The notes under the pieces: generated by a model
Told to the model about the DNA's origin: nothing
What the model saw: the letters and a program-made list of their open reading frames with translations, nothing else
The model's database searches: none
Made by a program: the position numbers and the translations under genes
Assembly (NCBI GenBank): GCA_045538875.1
Contig: JAZQEG010000007.1
Location: 34,485 to 98,484 of the forward strand
DNA length: 64,000 nt
Source of the DNA: RGIG4708 sp045538875
GTDB taxonomy: Bacteria > Bacillota > Clostridia > UMGS1810
Direction of reading: 5' to 3'
Shown: positions 27,173 to 34,275 of the stretch, in pieces
How positions within the stretch are numbered: the stretch's first letter is position 1
Layout: each line of letters opens with the position of its first letter

Positions 27173-27222
27173 AATAGTCTACCTCCTGTGCAAGCAATAG
27201 ATATTGCTCAAGATGTTACCTT

Positions 27223-27432
27223 TTACTTTAATGGGTCAAACCCACCCTTATTAAAGGGGTGGCACTTTAAAATGCGTTTGATTGCCAAAAGGGCACCCTT
27301 AAATGCGCCGTATTTTTTGACTGCCTGCAGGGCATACTCCGAGCAGGTGGGCACAAAACGGCAGCAAGGCCTTTTGAGCTGCGAAATATACTTGCGGTAA
27401 AAGGTAATTAACCAAATAAGTATTGTTTTCAT
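27223..27432 (-). CDS. yidD: membrane protein insertion efficiency factor YidD
   Basis: Small membrane-associated protein thought to assist YidC. The 69 residues include the family pattern FYRKYISQLKRPCCRFVPTCSEYALQA (three Cys) and a C-terminal ILKCHPFNKGGFDPL. Its ATG overlaps the rnpA stop by four bases (ATGA), so the two are translationally coupled. Confidence 0.95.
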   Translation of the reverse strand: MKTILIWLITFYRKYISQLKRPCCRFVPTCSEYALQAVKKYGAFKGALLAIKRILKCHPFNKGGFDPLK

Positions 27433-27752
27433 ATTAAATCAGACTTTCTTATGCAGTACTGCATAGCCTTGTCCACATCGACAAGGGTAGCATCTGCCAT
27501 TTTTGAGCGCGCCACAATAACTACATTGTAGCCGCCCCGAATTTTGTTAAAATGTGCTCTGTAGCACTCTCTTATGAGCCTTTTTGCTCGGTTGCGCTCA
27601 ACTGCAGTGCGCAATTTGGCAACAGTTATGCCCAGCTTGTTGGCATCGGTATTGTTTTTTACATAGTGCATTACTATGTAAGAAGAAACAATCTTTTTGC
27701 CCCGCTTGTAGGCATATCTGAATTCACGGTTTTCCTTAATTGTACCTTTCAT
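27429..27752 (-). CDS. rnpA: ribonuclease P protein component
   Basis: Protein subunit of RNase P, needed for 5' maturation of tRNAs. Start at 27752 (MKGTIKENREF) has GAGG at the right distance; an upstream start at 27764 reads through that site. The 107-residue product has the RNase P signature around RNRAKRLIRECYRAH and many Lys/Arg residues. It follows rpmH in the standard order; the gap of 50 bases holds a short CAGCGGTGTGGTC hairpin region. Confidence 0.95.
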   Translation of the reverse strand: MKGTIKENREFRYAYKRGKKIVSSYIVMHYVKNNTDANKLGITVAKLRTAVERNRAKRLIRECYRAHFNKIRGGYNVVIVARSKMADATLVDVDKAMQYCIRKSDLI

Positions 27753-27802
27753 AAAAAACCTCATTAATCAAAAAGACCACAACAGCGGTGTGGTCTAAAA
27801 GA

Positions 27803-27937
27803 TTAAGCTGACAAAACTTTTCTACCTTTTAATCTTCTGCGTGCCAAAACTTTTCTACCATTAGCATCGCTCATTCTCTTTCTGAAGCCATGAACTTTAC
27901 TTCTGTGTCTAACATTTGGTTGATATGTTCTTTTCAC
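27803..27937 (-). CDS. rpmH: 50S ribosomal protein L34
   Basis: Forty-four residues, MKRTYQPNVRHRSKVHGFRK at the start and many Arg/Lys throughout, ending GRKVLSA. The start codon is GTG at 27937, with GGAGGTG nine bases upstream. L34 is a core large-subunit protein. It is the first gene of rpmH-rnpA-yidD-yidC-jag and is led by a perfect promoter at 28044-28072. Confidence 0.97.
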   Translation of the reverse strand: MKRTYQPNVRHRSKVHGFRKRMSDANGRKVLARRRLKGRKVLSA

Positions 27938-28043
27938 AACTAACACCTCCTTAATAAGCACTCTGTATCAAAAGTGCATTGTCCGAAGGCAATTCCGGAC
28001 ATCACTGAACAGTTTATTATACCTCGGCTAAAAGCCAAAATAC

Positions 28044-28072
28044 ATTATATAACAATTATTTCGATTTGTCAA
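28044..28072 (-). promoter_or_regulatory. SigA promoter for the rpmH operon
   Basis: On the - strand TTGACA (28072-28067), 17-base spacer, TATAAT (28049-28044): consensus boxes and spacing. It lies 107 bases before rpmH and ends just beside the malQ stop. Confidence 0.85.
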
Positions 28073-28075
28073 TAC

Positions 28076-29512
28076 CTAATTATTTCTTTTATACAAGCTG
28101 TTTAATTTTGCATATTTGTCAGCATCTATGCTGTCAAGCTGCTCTTTTGTAATGCGGTACTGCCAGTTGCCCTCAGATCTGCCCGGTACATTAAGGCGGG
28201 TGTCTGAGCCATACATTAACAAATCCTGAATGGGCATAATTACAATTCCTGCGCTGCTTGCATAAAGAGAGCGTATTATATAATCGTAGCAATTGTCCCA
28301 GTTTGAGTCGGCATATCCAACATAATCAAGCATGCGCCTACGGTCGCTATCTGGCAGCTCCCACACAAAGCCCAGCAATGTGTTGTTGTCGTGAGTGCCT
28401 GTGTACGCAATGCAGTTGTTTATATAATTATGGGGCAGATGTGTGCTGTCACTGTCACCCATAAAGCCAAACTGCATTACTCTCATCCCAGGAAAGCCGC
28501 TGTACTTTACAAGGTCGCAAACCTCCTCGGTAATGTCGCCAAGGTCCTCGGCAATAATGAGCTTGTCACCGCGGATTTTGTTAAGAGCATCTGCAAAGGC
28601 TTTGCCCGGGCCTTTTACCCATTTGCCCTCTTTTGCACTCTTTGCCATTGCAGGCACACTCCAATATGATTCAATTCCTCTAAAATGGTCTATACGCACG
28701 CAATCAAACATTTTAAACATATGCTGCATACGGTCGCACCACCATTTAAAGCCGTCTGCCTGCATAGCCTCCCAGTCATAGAGAGGATTACCCCACAGCT
28801 GACCATCCTTTGCAAAGTAGTCGGGTGGGACTCCTGCAACACATTTGGGATTGTTGCTATGGTCAAGCTCAAAATACTTGCAATTGCTCCACACATCGCT
28901 GCTGTCAAAAGATACATATATAGGCACATCGCCAATAATTTTTACATTTTTTAAATGAGCATATTGCAAAATTTCGTTCCACTGTGCAAAAAATTCATAC
29001 TGAATAAACTTGTGCATAAACAAAATTTCTTCGTCTATATTAGTGTTTTGCCACTCTGTCCACTGCTTTTGAGCATTTGCCTCTTTGTGCGCCATAAACA
29101 AACAAAAATCCTCAAGATATTTGTCGCCTTCTATAAACTCATTAATTTGGTCACGGTAGGATGCCCTTTTTGATGCTTTAAGCAAAAGTGCATAGCGTTC
29201 CTTCCTGAGTCTGTCATACTCACACACATATGGTGTTTTTTGCCTTGCATTTTCAAGCTCGTTATCTGTTATAACACCTTTTTGGTTGAGCTTTTTAAGG
29301 TCTACAAAAAAAGGGTTTCCTGCAAATGCAGAATACGACTTGTATGGCGAGTTGCACTCGTCTGCCATACAAAAGGGCAATACCTGCCAGTACGAAAAGG
29401 CGCATTTACTTAAAAAATCTATAAAATATTTTGCCTCATCGCCAAAGCTTCCGCACGAATAATCACCAAAAAGTGTTGAAATGTGCATAAGCACACCACT
29501 TGCTCTTTTCAT
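28076..29512 (-). CDS. malQ: 4-alpha-glucanotransferase (amylomaltase)
   Basis: Transfers alpha-1,4-glucan segments between maltodextrins, releasing glucose; works with GlgP in glycogen and maltodextrin use. The start at 29512 (MKRASGVLMHISTLFGDYSCGSFG) has GGAGG five bases before; a TTG 15 bases upstream is inside that site. The 478-residue GH77 protein shows GDVPIYVSFDSSDVW, CVRIDHFRGIESYW with the nucleophile Asp, IIAEDLGDIT with the acid/base Glu, and YTGTHDNNTLLGF. It is separated from the glycogen operon by 19 kb and has its own context between ltaS-like and rpmH. Confidence 0.96.
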   Translation of the reverse strand: MKRASGVLMHISTLFGDYSCGSFGDEAKYFIDFLSKCAFSYWQVLPFCMADECNSPYKSYSAFAGNPFFVDLKKLNQKGVITDNELENARQKTPYVCEYDRLRKERYALLLKASKRASYRDQINEFIEGDKYLEDFCLFMAHKEANAQKQWTEWQNTNIDEEILFMHKFIQYEFFAQWNEILQYAHLKNVKIIGDVPIYVSFDSSDVWSNCKYFELDHSNNPKCVAGVPPDYFAKDGQLWGNPLYDWEAMQADGFKWWCDRMQHMFKMFDCVRIDHFRGIESYWSVPAMAKSAKEGKWVKGPGKAFADALNKIRGDKLIIAEDLGDITEEVCDLVKYSGFPGMRVMQFGFMGDSDSTHLPHNYINNCIAYTGTHDNNTLLGFVWELPDSDRRRMLDYVGYADSNWDNCYDYIIRSLYASSAGIVIMPIQDLLMYGSDTRLNVPGRSEGNWQYRITKEQLDSIDADKYAKLNSLYKRNN

Positions 29513-29533
29513 AGAATCCTCCATCAAACAGAA

Positions 29534-29672
29534 TAGAGATGCTGCTCAGCATCCTCTCTATACAACCTAAAAATAGTTCAGATTGGACAAACCAAATCAA
29601 AACAATGGTTTGTCATTGTTTTGACCCGCCCGACAGCGTATGTGATACGCCAAGTGGTGAAGTTTGTTCAAT
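29534..29672. other. nested hairpins between LtaS-like gene and malQ
   Basis: The 165-base gap contains AGAGATGCTG/CAGCATCCTCT at 29534-29556, an outer inverted repeat ATTGGACAAAC (29582-29592) with GTTTGTTCAAT (29662-29672, one mismatch), and inside it a perfect 11 bp hairpin (29597-29624) and GCGTA/TACGC near 29636-29650. The 29597-29624 hairpin may end the - strand LtaS-like transcript. The nested form looks like a folded RNA or a tiny repeat element. Confidence 0.6.
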
Positions 29673-29677
29673 ATGGG

Positions 29678-31516
29678 CTATTTTTTGTCCATCATATAAT
29701 ATTGAGCCTTACGCAGCTTGCTTAACGCATCAAACGCCATTGCACCAGGAAATTCTGTAAACTCACCGCCCTGACGAACCTGACCTGTATATGTCACAAT
29801 ATCTATATGCTGTTTAAGCTCATTTGATATCTTCATAAATCTGCTGCCGCCCCAACCGTTAATCTCAAACACCTTGTTCATTAAAAACATAGGCGAAAAA
29901 TCTCCGCCGTAGCCAATTCGTTTGCTGCCTGTTGCCTCTTTTGCTGCTTTGTTGGTGTATATAACATATGGTGTTGAGTAGTAATTGTAAAGCCCTTCGA
30001 GCGTGGCAGTGTTGATGTTGATGCCCATATCATAATAGCCGCTCATTCCGTTGCCCATCCATGGGTTGTGGTCGCCAAAAAGTACAACCATAATCGGCTC
30101 GCTTTGGCTTTGTGCCCACTCAACAAGCTTTTTTACCTGCTTTGAAGTATCTTCAACTCCTGCAAAATAGTTATTTATTATGTTATATGTTTCGTCGGTC
30201 ATGCCTGATGTTTTTGCCACATATTCCTTGCCAAAAACAAGCTTTTCATCATCATACGGGCCGTGATTTTGATAGCTTACCGAAAAACTAAAATACGGCT
30301 TGCCGCTCTGTTTGTTTTGCTCATAGAGGGAAATAATGTCTTCAAAAAGGTATTTGTCCTCAAGTATTCCGTCATTTATTTTGTGCTCAGTGCTGTCATA
30401 AAGCTGCTGATATCTGTTTTCCAAAAAGTAATAATTTTCAAAACCAAAGTTTGCGTTTACCGCATCTCTTTTGTAAAACCAGTTGTGACCTGGATGTCCG
30501 CCTTCAACTGTGTAGCCCTGGCTTTTAAGGTAGCTCGCATAAGTTTGTACAGGGTAGCGGTAGTCATACTGATACGAAAACCCCGTAACAAAAGCCCTCT
30601 CTGTATCAATTGTGCCGCCGCCAAAAATGTTTGTAAAAAGCTGGCCATATGTGCTCATTCTTTTTATATAATAATAATCTTTGTACGGATTGTTTTTAAA
30701 TTTAACATTATCAAACTTTGAAAAATCATTGTATGCCTCAAGCATAACCGCAATTATATTTACTTTTTTGTCATCGGGTATGCAATCATCTGTGTACCCG
30801 TCCAAAATTGCTTTTGCTTCCTTTGCGTTGTAGCCCTCGGGCGGGCGCTGAACAAGGTCGCCTGCACTATGCAAAAATGAATACAAAAAGCCTCTCGATA
30901 CATACTGGTCATTTTTGCTTGTTACCGACATAAACGAAGAGTTTTTTTGTATGTTTTCGGTGGCAGTGTATACACCGCCGCTCATATACACAAATTCAAA
31001 CGCAAGCACAGAGGCAACAACAGCTGCAATTGCTCCGCCTATGCGCACTCCCTTGCTTGGCAGGCTGTATTTGCACCATATTGCCGCAAGCGCAATTGCG
31101 CAAACAACCAGCGCAATTGCAGCAGCTATTGTTGCATCGGGCATAAAGCTGTACCTTTCGCCCATATTTGCCGCTTCGCTAACAAGTGACAAATCAACCA
31201 TTGTAAATGGGTCGTTGCGGAATGTCATTTTAAAATAATTTATATACATAAGCACCATAGAGGGCACACCTGCAAATACAAAGCCCACCCATACTCTGTT
31301 TGATGCAAAAAAGCCCAGCAATGTTATAATAAAAAACGGCAAAAAGTTTACTGCCACAATTGCAGGACTTACTATATACGATTTAAAAAGGGTTGCCGAC
31401 ATTGCATAGGGCTTTGCACAAAGCGCAAACGAAATAAGCGTACACAAAAAAGCCCACAAAACAATTGCAGACATATTAAACCACTTGTTGCCTTTAAAAT
31501 TTTTGCATTTGTGCAT
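29678..31516 (-). CDS. LtaS-family membrane phosphoglycerol/phosphoethanolamine transferase
   Basis: Membrane enzyme of the lipoteichoic acid synthase type, 612 residues. The N-terminal 190 residues hold about five hydrophobic segments; an extracellular sulfatase-like domain follows (about 240-560). GGGTIDTERAFVTGF contains the Thr expected as nucleophile, with metal-binding motifs VNIIAVMLEAYNDF (Glu), HNWFYKRDAVNANFGF and LFGDHNPWMG. Such enzymes polymerise glycerol phosphate from phosphatidylglycerol or decorate surface glycans. Substrate is not clear from sequence. The gene is monocistronic by position. Confidence 0.88.
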   Translation of the reverse strand: MHKCKNFKGNKWFNMSAIVLWAFLCTLISFALCAKPYAMSATLFKSYIVSPAIVAVNFLPFFIITLLGFFASNRVWVGFVFAGVPSMVLMYINYFKMTFRNDPFTMVDLSLVSEAANMGERYSFMPDATIAAAIALVVCAIALAAIWCKYSLPSKGVRIGGAIAAVVASVLAFEFVYMSGGVYTATENIQKNSSFMSVTSKNDQYVSRGFLYSFLHSAGDLVQRPPEGYNAKEAKAILDGYTDDCIPDDKKVNIIAVMLEAYNDFSKFDNVKFKNNPYKDYYYIKRMSTYGQLFTNIFGGGTIDTERAFVTGFSYQYDYRYPVQTYASYLKSQGYTVEGGHPGHNWFYKRDAVNANFGFENYYFLENRYQQLYDSTEHKINDGILEDKYLFEDIISLYEQNKQSGKPYFSFSVSYQNHGPYDDEKLVFGKEYVAKTSGMTDETYNIINNYFAGVEDTSKQVKKLVEWAQSQSEPIMVVLFGDHNPWMGNGMSGYYDMGININTATLEGLYNYYSTPYVIYTNKAAKEATGSKRIGYGGDFSPMFLMNKVFEINGWGGSRFMKISNELKQHIDIVTYTGQVRQGGEFTEFPGAMAFDALSKLRKAQYYMMDKK

Positions 31517-31592
31517 AGATTTAGCCCCTTATGTATTAATACAAATATTTTACCATCAGATGCCCGATTTGTCAATGTAGCATATATATGCA

Positions 31593-31622
31593 AAAATACC
31601 CTCTCCTGTGAAAGGGTATTTT
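31593..31622 (-). terminator. terminator after barstar gene
   Basis: Ten-base arms AAAATACCCT / AGGGTATTTT, six bases past the barstar stop, with T-run on the - strand. It isolates the toxin/antitoxin unit from the LtaS-like gene. Confidence 0.8.
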
Positions 31623-31627
31623 AATTA

Positions 31628-31948
31628 TTATAAGTTTTCTATTTCAAAAACAACGTTTGGCGTTTTATTGTGAACATCATTAAAAACTTCAAGCATCGGC
31701 TTGCAATAATCTATTAATTGTTTATCAAGAGAATTTATACCGCGTATCTTTACTACATATTCGCCCCTGTCATAAAACAACCCCCTCAGGCAATCCCAGA
31801 GAGCATCCCAGTTTTCACCGTAATACTCGGGCAAACCAAACTTGGTTTTAAGAATTCTGTGAATTTCACTTACATACCTGCACCCCTTAAAATCAAGAAT
31901 GATTGGATTTTCTGTTATTGGTTTAAATGCGTTTGTGTCATTTATCAT
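31628..31948 (-). CDS. barstar-family ribonuclease inhibitor
   Basis: Predicted immunity protein that blocks a barnase-type RNase. The 106-residue protein contains the barstar core FGLPEYYGENWDALWDCLRGL (residues about 37-57), including the Asp/Trp face that in barstar plugs the active site. AAGGAG lies eight bases before ATG 31948. It starts 16 bases after the end of a barnase coding segment on the same strand, the toxin-then-immunity order of polymorphic toxin loci. Unlike its partner gene it is intact, so it may now stand as an orphan immunity gene. Confidence 0.92.
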   Translation of the reverse strand: MINDTNAFKPITENPIILDFKGCRYVSEIHRILKTKFGLPEYYGENWDALWDCLRGLFYDRGEYVVKIRGINSLDKQLIDYCKPMLEVFNDVHNKTPNVVFEIENL

Positions 31949-31964
31949 ATATTTAATAACTCCT

Positions 31965-32745
31965 TTATCTTATTTCTATAAATGTTTTGTAGTGATCATA
32001 TGTAACAAATATCAATCCATCATTTGAAAATAATATTCTCTCGCTATTTCTATATCCAACCTTATAATTAATATCAGCCTCACACCATGACCTGCCATTT
32101 TTTGACGGCAAATGTTTATTTCTATTCTCATAATCCTTGGTTATCATTTTCTCAGGAAGAACCATATGCAAATTTCCCAAATATGACTTATAACCAAATT
32201 TTTGTGCATCTTCCTCGGATATATAATATTTAGGCAATTCACCTTTGTATTTTAAGTACCAGTCTCCACCATCTTGTTTTTTGTCTGTTGCTTCGCCTGC
32301 AAATATTGATTTTAGCCATTGGGGTACTATTCAAACCCGCCTGAAAGTCAGTATTTTCGGTGCTTTTTGGATTGTCGTCCTTGAAAGGCACGAGCATTCC
32401 TTCGTCCTCCGCACCAAAAACCCCTCAAAAATCCAAGCCTTTCAGGTCGAAGAATTTAAATATAATAAAAATTGTTGTAAACAAGGCAAAAGCGCAGCGA
32501 ATACTTGATGTATTTGCGAGCATTTTAACACAGTTTACATGAATTTTTATATATTTAAATCGGAGTTCGGATAATACCCCAATGGCTAATCTTTCAATTC
32601 TACATCTGCAATTGTAATGAATCGGCGGCATCCTGTCGGGTTGTTCATCAATTGCATATATTTGTCCGTGTCGGGTTTTACAATCTTTACAAATTCTTCC
32701 ATCCAATATGGCCAACCAATTCTTCCACTTGTTGCTATAACGCAT
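31965..32745 (-). pseudogene. MuF-barnase toxin gene interrupted by a 272 bp element
   Basis: Two open segments of one gene lie either side of element E1. The 5' part (32745-32589) codes a phage Mu F-like tail: WLAILDGRICKDCKTRHG and MPPIHYNCRCRIERL with the CxxC...H...CxC pattern. The 3' part (32312-31965) codes nearly complete barnase: LPKYYISEEDAQKFGYK, SWCEADINYKVGYRNSERIL, YDHYKTFIEIR, keeping the catalytic Glu, Arg and His. Removing 274 bases (element plus one TA) joins the parts in one frame, IERL-KSIFAGEATDKK, giving 168 residues. GAAAGGA precedes ATG 32745. As it stands, the upstream frame enters the element and stops, and the barnase part has only a TTG (32237) without a ribosome site, so toxin production is probably lost. 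The MuF part is itself shorter than the family, a sign of earlier decay from a phage gene. Confidence 0.9.
32315..32586. mobile_element. element E1: 272 bp TIR element inserted in the toxin gene
   Basis: Flanked by TA at 32313-32314 and 32587-32588. Terminal inverted repeats about 25 bp: left GCCATTGGGGTACTATTCAA, right complement GCCATTGGGGTATTATCCGA. Inside, GCCTGAA starts 26 bases from the left TA and an ATAC-n5-GTAT core begins 86 bases from the right TA. No open frame of its own. TA duplication and lack of coding suggest a MITE-like passenger of an IS630/Tc1-type transposase. Its exact limits are proven by the toxin frame that reappears when it is removed. Confidence 0.88.
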
Positions 32746-32885
32746 ATTATCATTCCTTTCAAATTTATTTGATAATATAATTATAGCAATACTGTTGTTT
32801 GGATTTCGCCAACAAAAATGAGAAAAATGAAATTACACATTAATTGTAACATATATAAATAAACTATACAATATTAAACACTTTA

Positions 32886-33157
32886 GCCGTCGGAGAGCTA
32901 TCCGAACCTGCCTGAATGCATTGAAAACAGGCTTTTTCTTCGTTGTCACTTATGGGTATACCTCGTATTACCCAAAGTTTCCGCCTCGAAAAATCACAGT
33001 TTTAAATGACTTCAGGTTCATAGAATTTTCGAATTTTCAAATTTGTGATAGAATGCGGCAAAAATGCAGGAAATATTGAACATATTTCCGAGGCTTTTGA
33101 CAAAATTATATCGCAAATTTGTAATTCCAAAACAAGTTCGGATAACTTTCCGACGGC
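32886..33157. mobile_element. element E2: 272 bp TIR element
   Basis: Flanked by TA at 32884-32885 and 33158-33159. Inverted repeats: left GCCGTCGGAGAGCTATCCGA, right complement GCCGTCGGAAAGTTATCCGA. Same length as E1, same GCCTGAA 26 bases from the left TA and same ATA-n7-TAT core 86 bases from the right TA, yet the outer ten bases of the repeats differ from E1. It shares its right TA with E3. The 32746-32883 stretch before it holds the toxin promoter region and nothing else seen. Confidence 0.85.
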
Positions 33158-33159
33158 TA

Positions 33160-33433
33160 GTGTGACAGGATTCGAACTCTCAATGCCTGACATCTGAAAT
33201 TTTTGAAATCTTTCAGATTGTCGGTTTTGACGGGCGTCAGCCCGCCTGCAACCTGTCGCACTGAAATATTAACAAAAATTTCAAGATGGCAGGTGCAAAG
33301 CAGTTTCACATAGAAAAATTTTTCTGAAACAAGGTAAATTACGAAGGGAATACTCGCGTATTTTCAAGGAATTTACTGAAGTTTTAGGTAAATTTTCCAT
33401 GTGAAACCACTGTTGGTTCGAGTCCTGTCACAC
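33160..33433. mobile_element. element E3: 274 bp TIR element with tRNA-like ends
   Basis: Flanked by TA at 33158-33159 (shared with E2) and 33434-33435. Inverted repeats: left GTGTGACAGGATTCGAAC, right complement GTGTGACAGGACTCGAAC. The ends resemble a tRNA T-arm plus acceptor strand, but no cloverleaf can be drawn. GCCTGA starts 27 bases from the left TA; ATACTCGCGTAT begins 84 bases from the right TA, preceded by ACAAGGTAAA as in E1 (ACAAGGCAAA). Internal hairpins include ATCTGAAA/TTTCAGAT near 33190-33217. Confidence 0.85.
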
Positions 33434-33468
33434 TAAGATTAAATAAAAAAATTGGCGAATGTTACTTG

Positions 33469-33497
33469 TTGACTTTTATATACAATTTGGATATAAT
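33469..33497 (+). promoter_or_regulatory. SigA promoter for ssrA
   Basis: TTGACT (33469-33474), 17-base spacer, TATAAT (33492-33497); the mature tmRNA 5' end lies 26 bases further on. The promoter begins 34 bases after element E3. Confidence 0.88.
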
Positions 33498-33522
33498 AAA
33501 CATTGCATCAAAACATTTGTTT

Positions 33523-33868
33523 GGGGGCGTAAAGGTTTCGACGGGGGTTTTGAACACGAGAGAGCGAGTAGTGGCGGGCACCACTTAAAAAGCCTAACTT
33601 TAAATATAAAAGCTAACAATAATTTAGCATACGCTGCCTAATTAAAGGCAGCCGTTCTATCCAGGCATACCGCGGCTTGGAATAGGGCGTCATCCTGCGG
33701 TGAACGTGAGCAGCCAAAGCTTTGAGGCTGCCATGAACAATGAAGCTACCAAGCTTACAAGTTTGTTTGTGAACTTGTAAGTAAGGGAATGTTGATCACA
33801 AACTGCACTCGGAGAGCTTTCGCCGGATAGGCTTTCGGACAGGAGTTCGATTCTCCTCGCCTCCACCA
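33523..33868 (+). ncRNA. ssrA: transfer-messenger RNA (tmRNA)
   Basis: Rescues stalled ribosomes by tagging the nascent protein. The 346-base RNA starts GGGGGCGTAAAGGTTTCGAC and ends GTTCGATTCTCCTCGCCTCC plus ACCA. The acceptor stem GGGGGCG/CGCCTCC contains the G3-U pair that marks alanine charging. The tag frame runs from GCT at 33612 to TAA at 33639-33641 and codes ANNNLAYAA, close to the usual ANDENYALAA/ALAA-type tags in length and end (here AYAA). CCA is encoded. A hairpin terminator follows at once. Confidence 0.97.
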
Positions 33869-33929
33869 CAAAAAAGTATAGGCTTATGCCTATACTTTTT
33901 TTGTGCGTATAATGAGGAGAGAATCGAAC
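33851..33929. repeat. 79 bp direct repeat, copy A (ssrA 3' end plus terminator)
   Basis: Covers the last 18 bases of ssrA, the terminator and about 27 further bases ending GAGAGAATCGAAC. Matches 34059-34137 with a single mismatch (33915). The far end (AGGAGAGAATCGAAC) is an imperfect inverted copy of the ssrA T-arm (GTTCGATTCTCCT), so the terminator is framed by T-arm-like arms. Confidence 0.93.
33870..33902 (+). terminator. ssrA terminator
   Basis: Stem AAAAAAGTATAGGC / GCCTATACTTTTTT with TTAT loop starting two bases after the tmRNA CCA and ending in seven T. Confidence 0.92.
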
Positions 33930-34058
33930 TCTGAGAGGGCATTTTGCGTTAAGAAAAATAGTCCTGCGGACTGTTTTTCAGCAAAATGTTGCGCAGACGG
34001 GTACCGAAACGCTTCGCGTTTGGGTCGGCAAGCAGGGCAGATTTGCTTGCAAATATGC

Positions 34059-34137
34059 TTCTCCTCGCCTCCACCACAAAAAAGTATAGGCTTATGCCTA
34101 TACTTTTTTTGTGCGTATAATGGGGAGAGAATCGAAC
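34059..34137. repeat. 79 bp direct repeat, copy B (orphan ssrA 3' end)
   Basis: Second copy of 33851-33929, offset by 208 bases. It has TTCTCCTCGCCTCCACCA and the terminator hairpin (34078-34110) but no tmRNA body. The 129 bases between the copies carry several hairpins: CATTTTGC/GCAAAATG enclosing AGTCC/GGACT, AAACGC/GCGTTT and ATTTGC/GCAAAT. No gene is seen. The pattern fits att-like repeats left by an element that integrated at the ssrA 3' end, or a simple tandem duplication. Confidence 0.9.
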
Positions 34138-34238
34138 CTTGGGCGGCAAAATCTTTACAAATTGTCAGTGGCAACATATAAATTTAACCCATCCAATATA
34201 CTTACTATACAAAAAACAAACAAATTTGCAAAAAACAC

Positions 34239-34269
34239 TTGACTTATAGTATGGTTTTGGTTATATAAT
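34239..34269 (+). promoter_or_regulatory. promoter of the structured RNA before potA
   Basis: TTGACT at 34239-34244 and TATAAT at 34264-34269 (19-base spacer) or the overlapping TATATA at 34262 (17-base spacer). Transcription would start near 34276. Confidence 0.7.
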
Positions 34270-34275
34270 ATAATA

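Noticed and set aside
27938..28043. oriC between rpmH and the next gene
   Set aside because: No DnaA boxes (TTATCCACA type) or AT-rich repeats are present and dnaA is not next to rpmH; origin is more likely beyond dnaN.
33152..33440. Possible tRNA genes around the T-arm-like sequences
   Set aside because: The two copies are inverted and are the ends of element E3; no D-arm or anticodon arm can be drawn and the T-stem does not pair.
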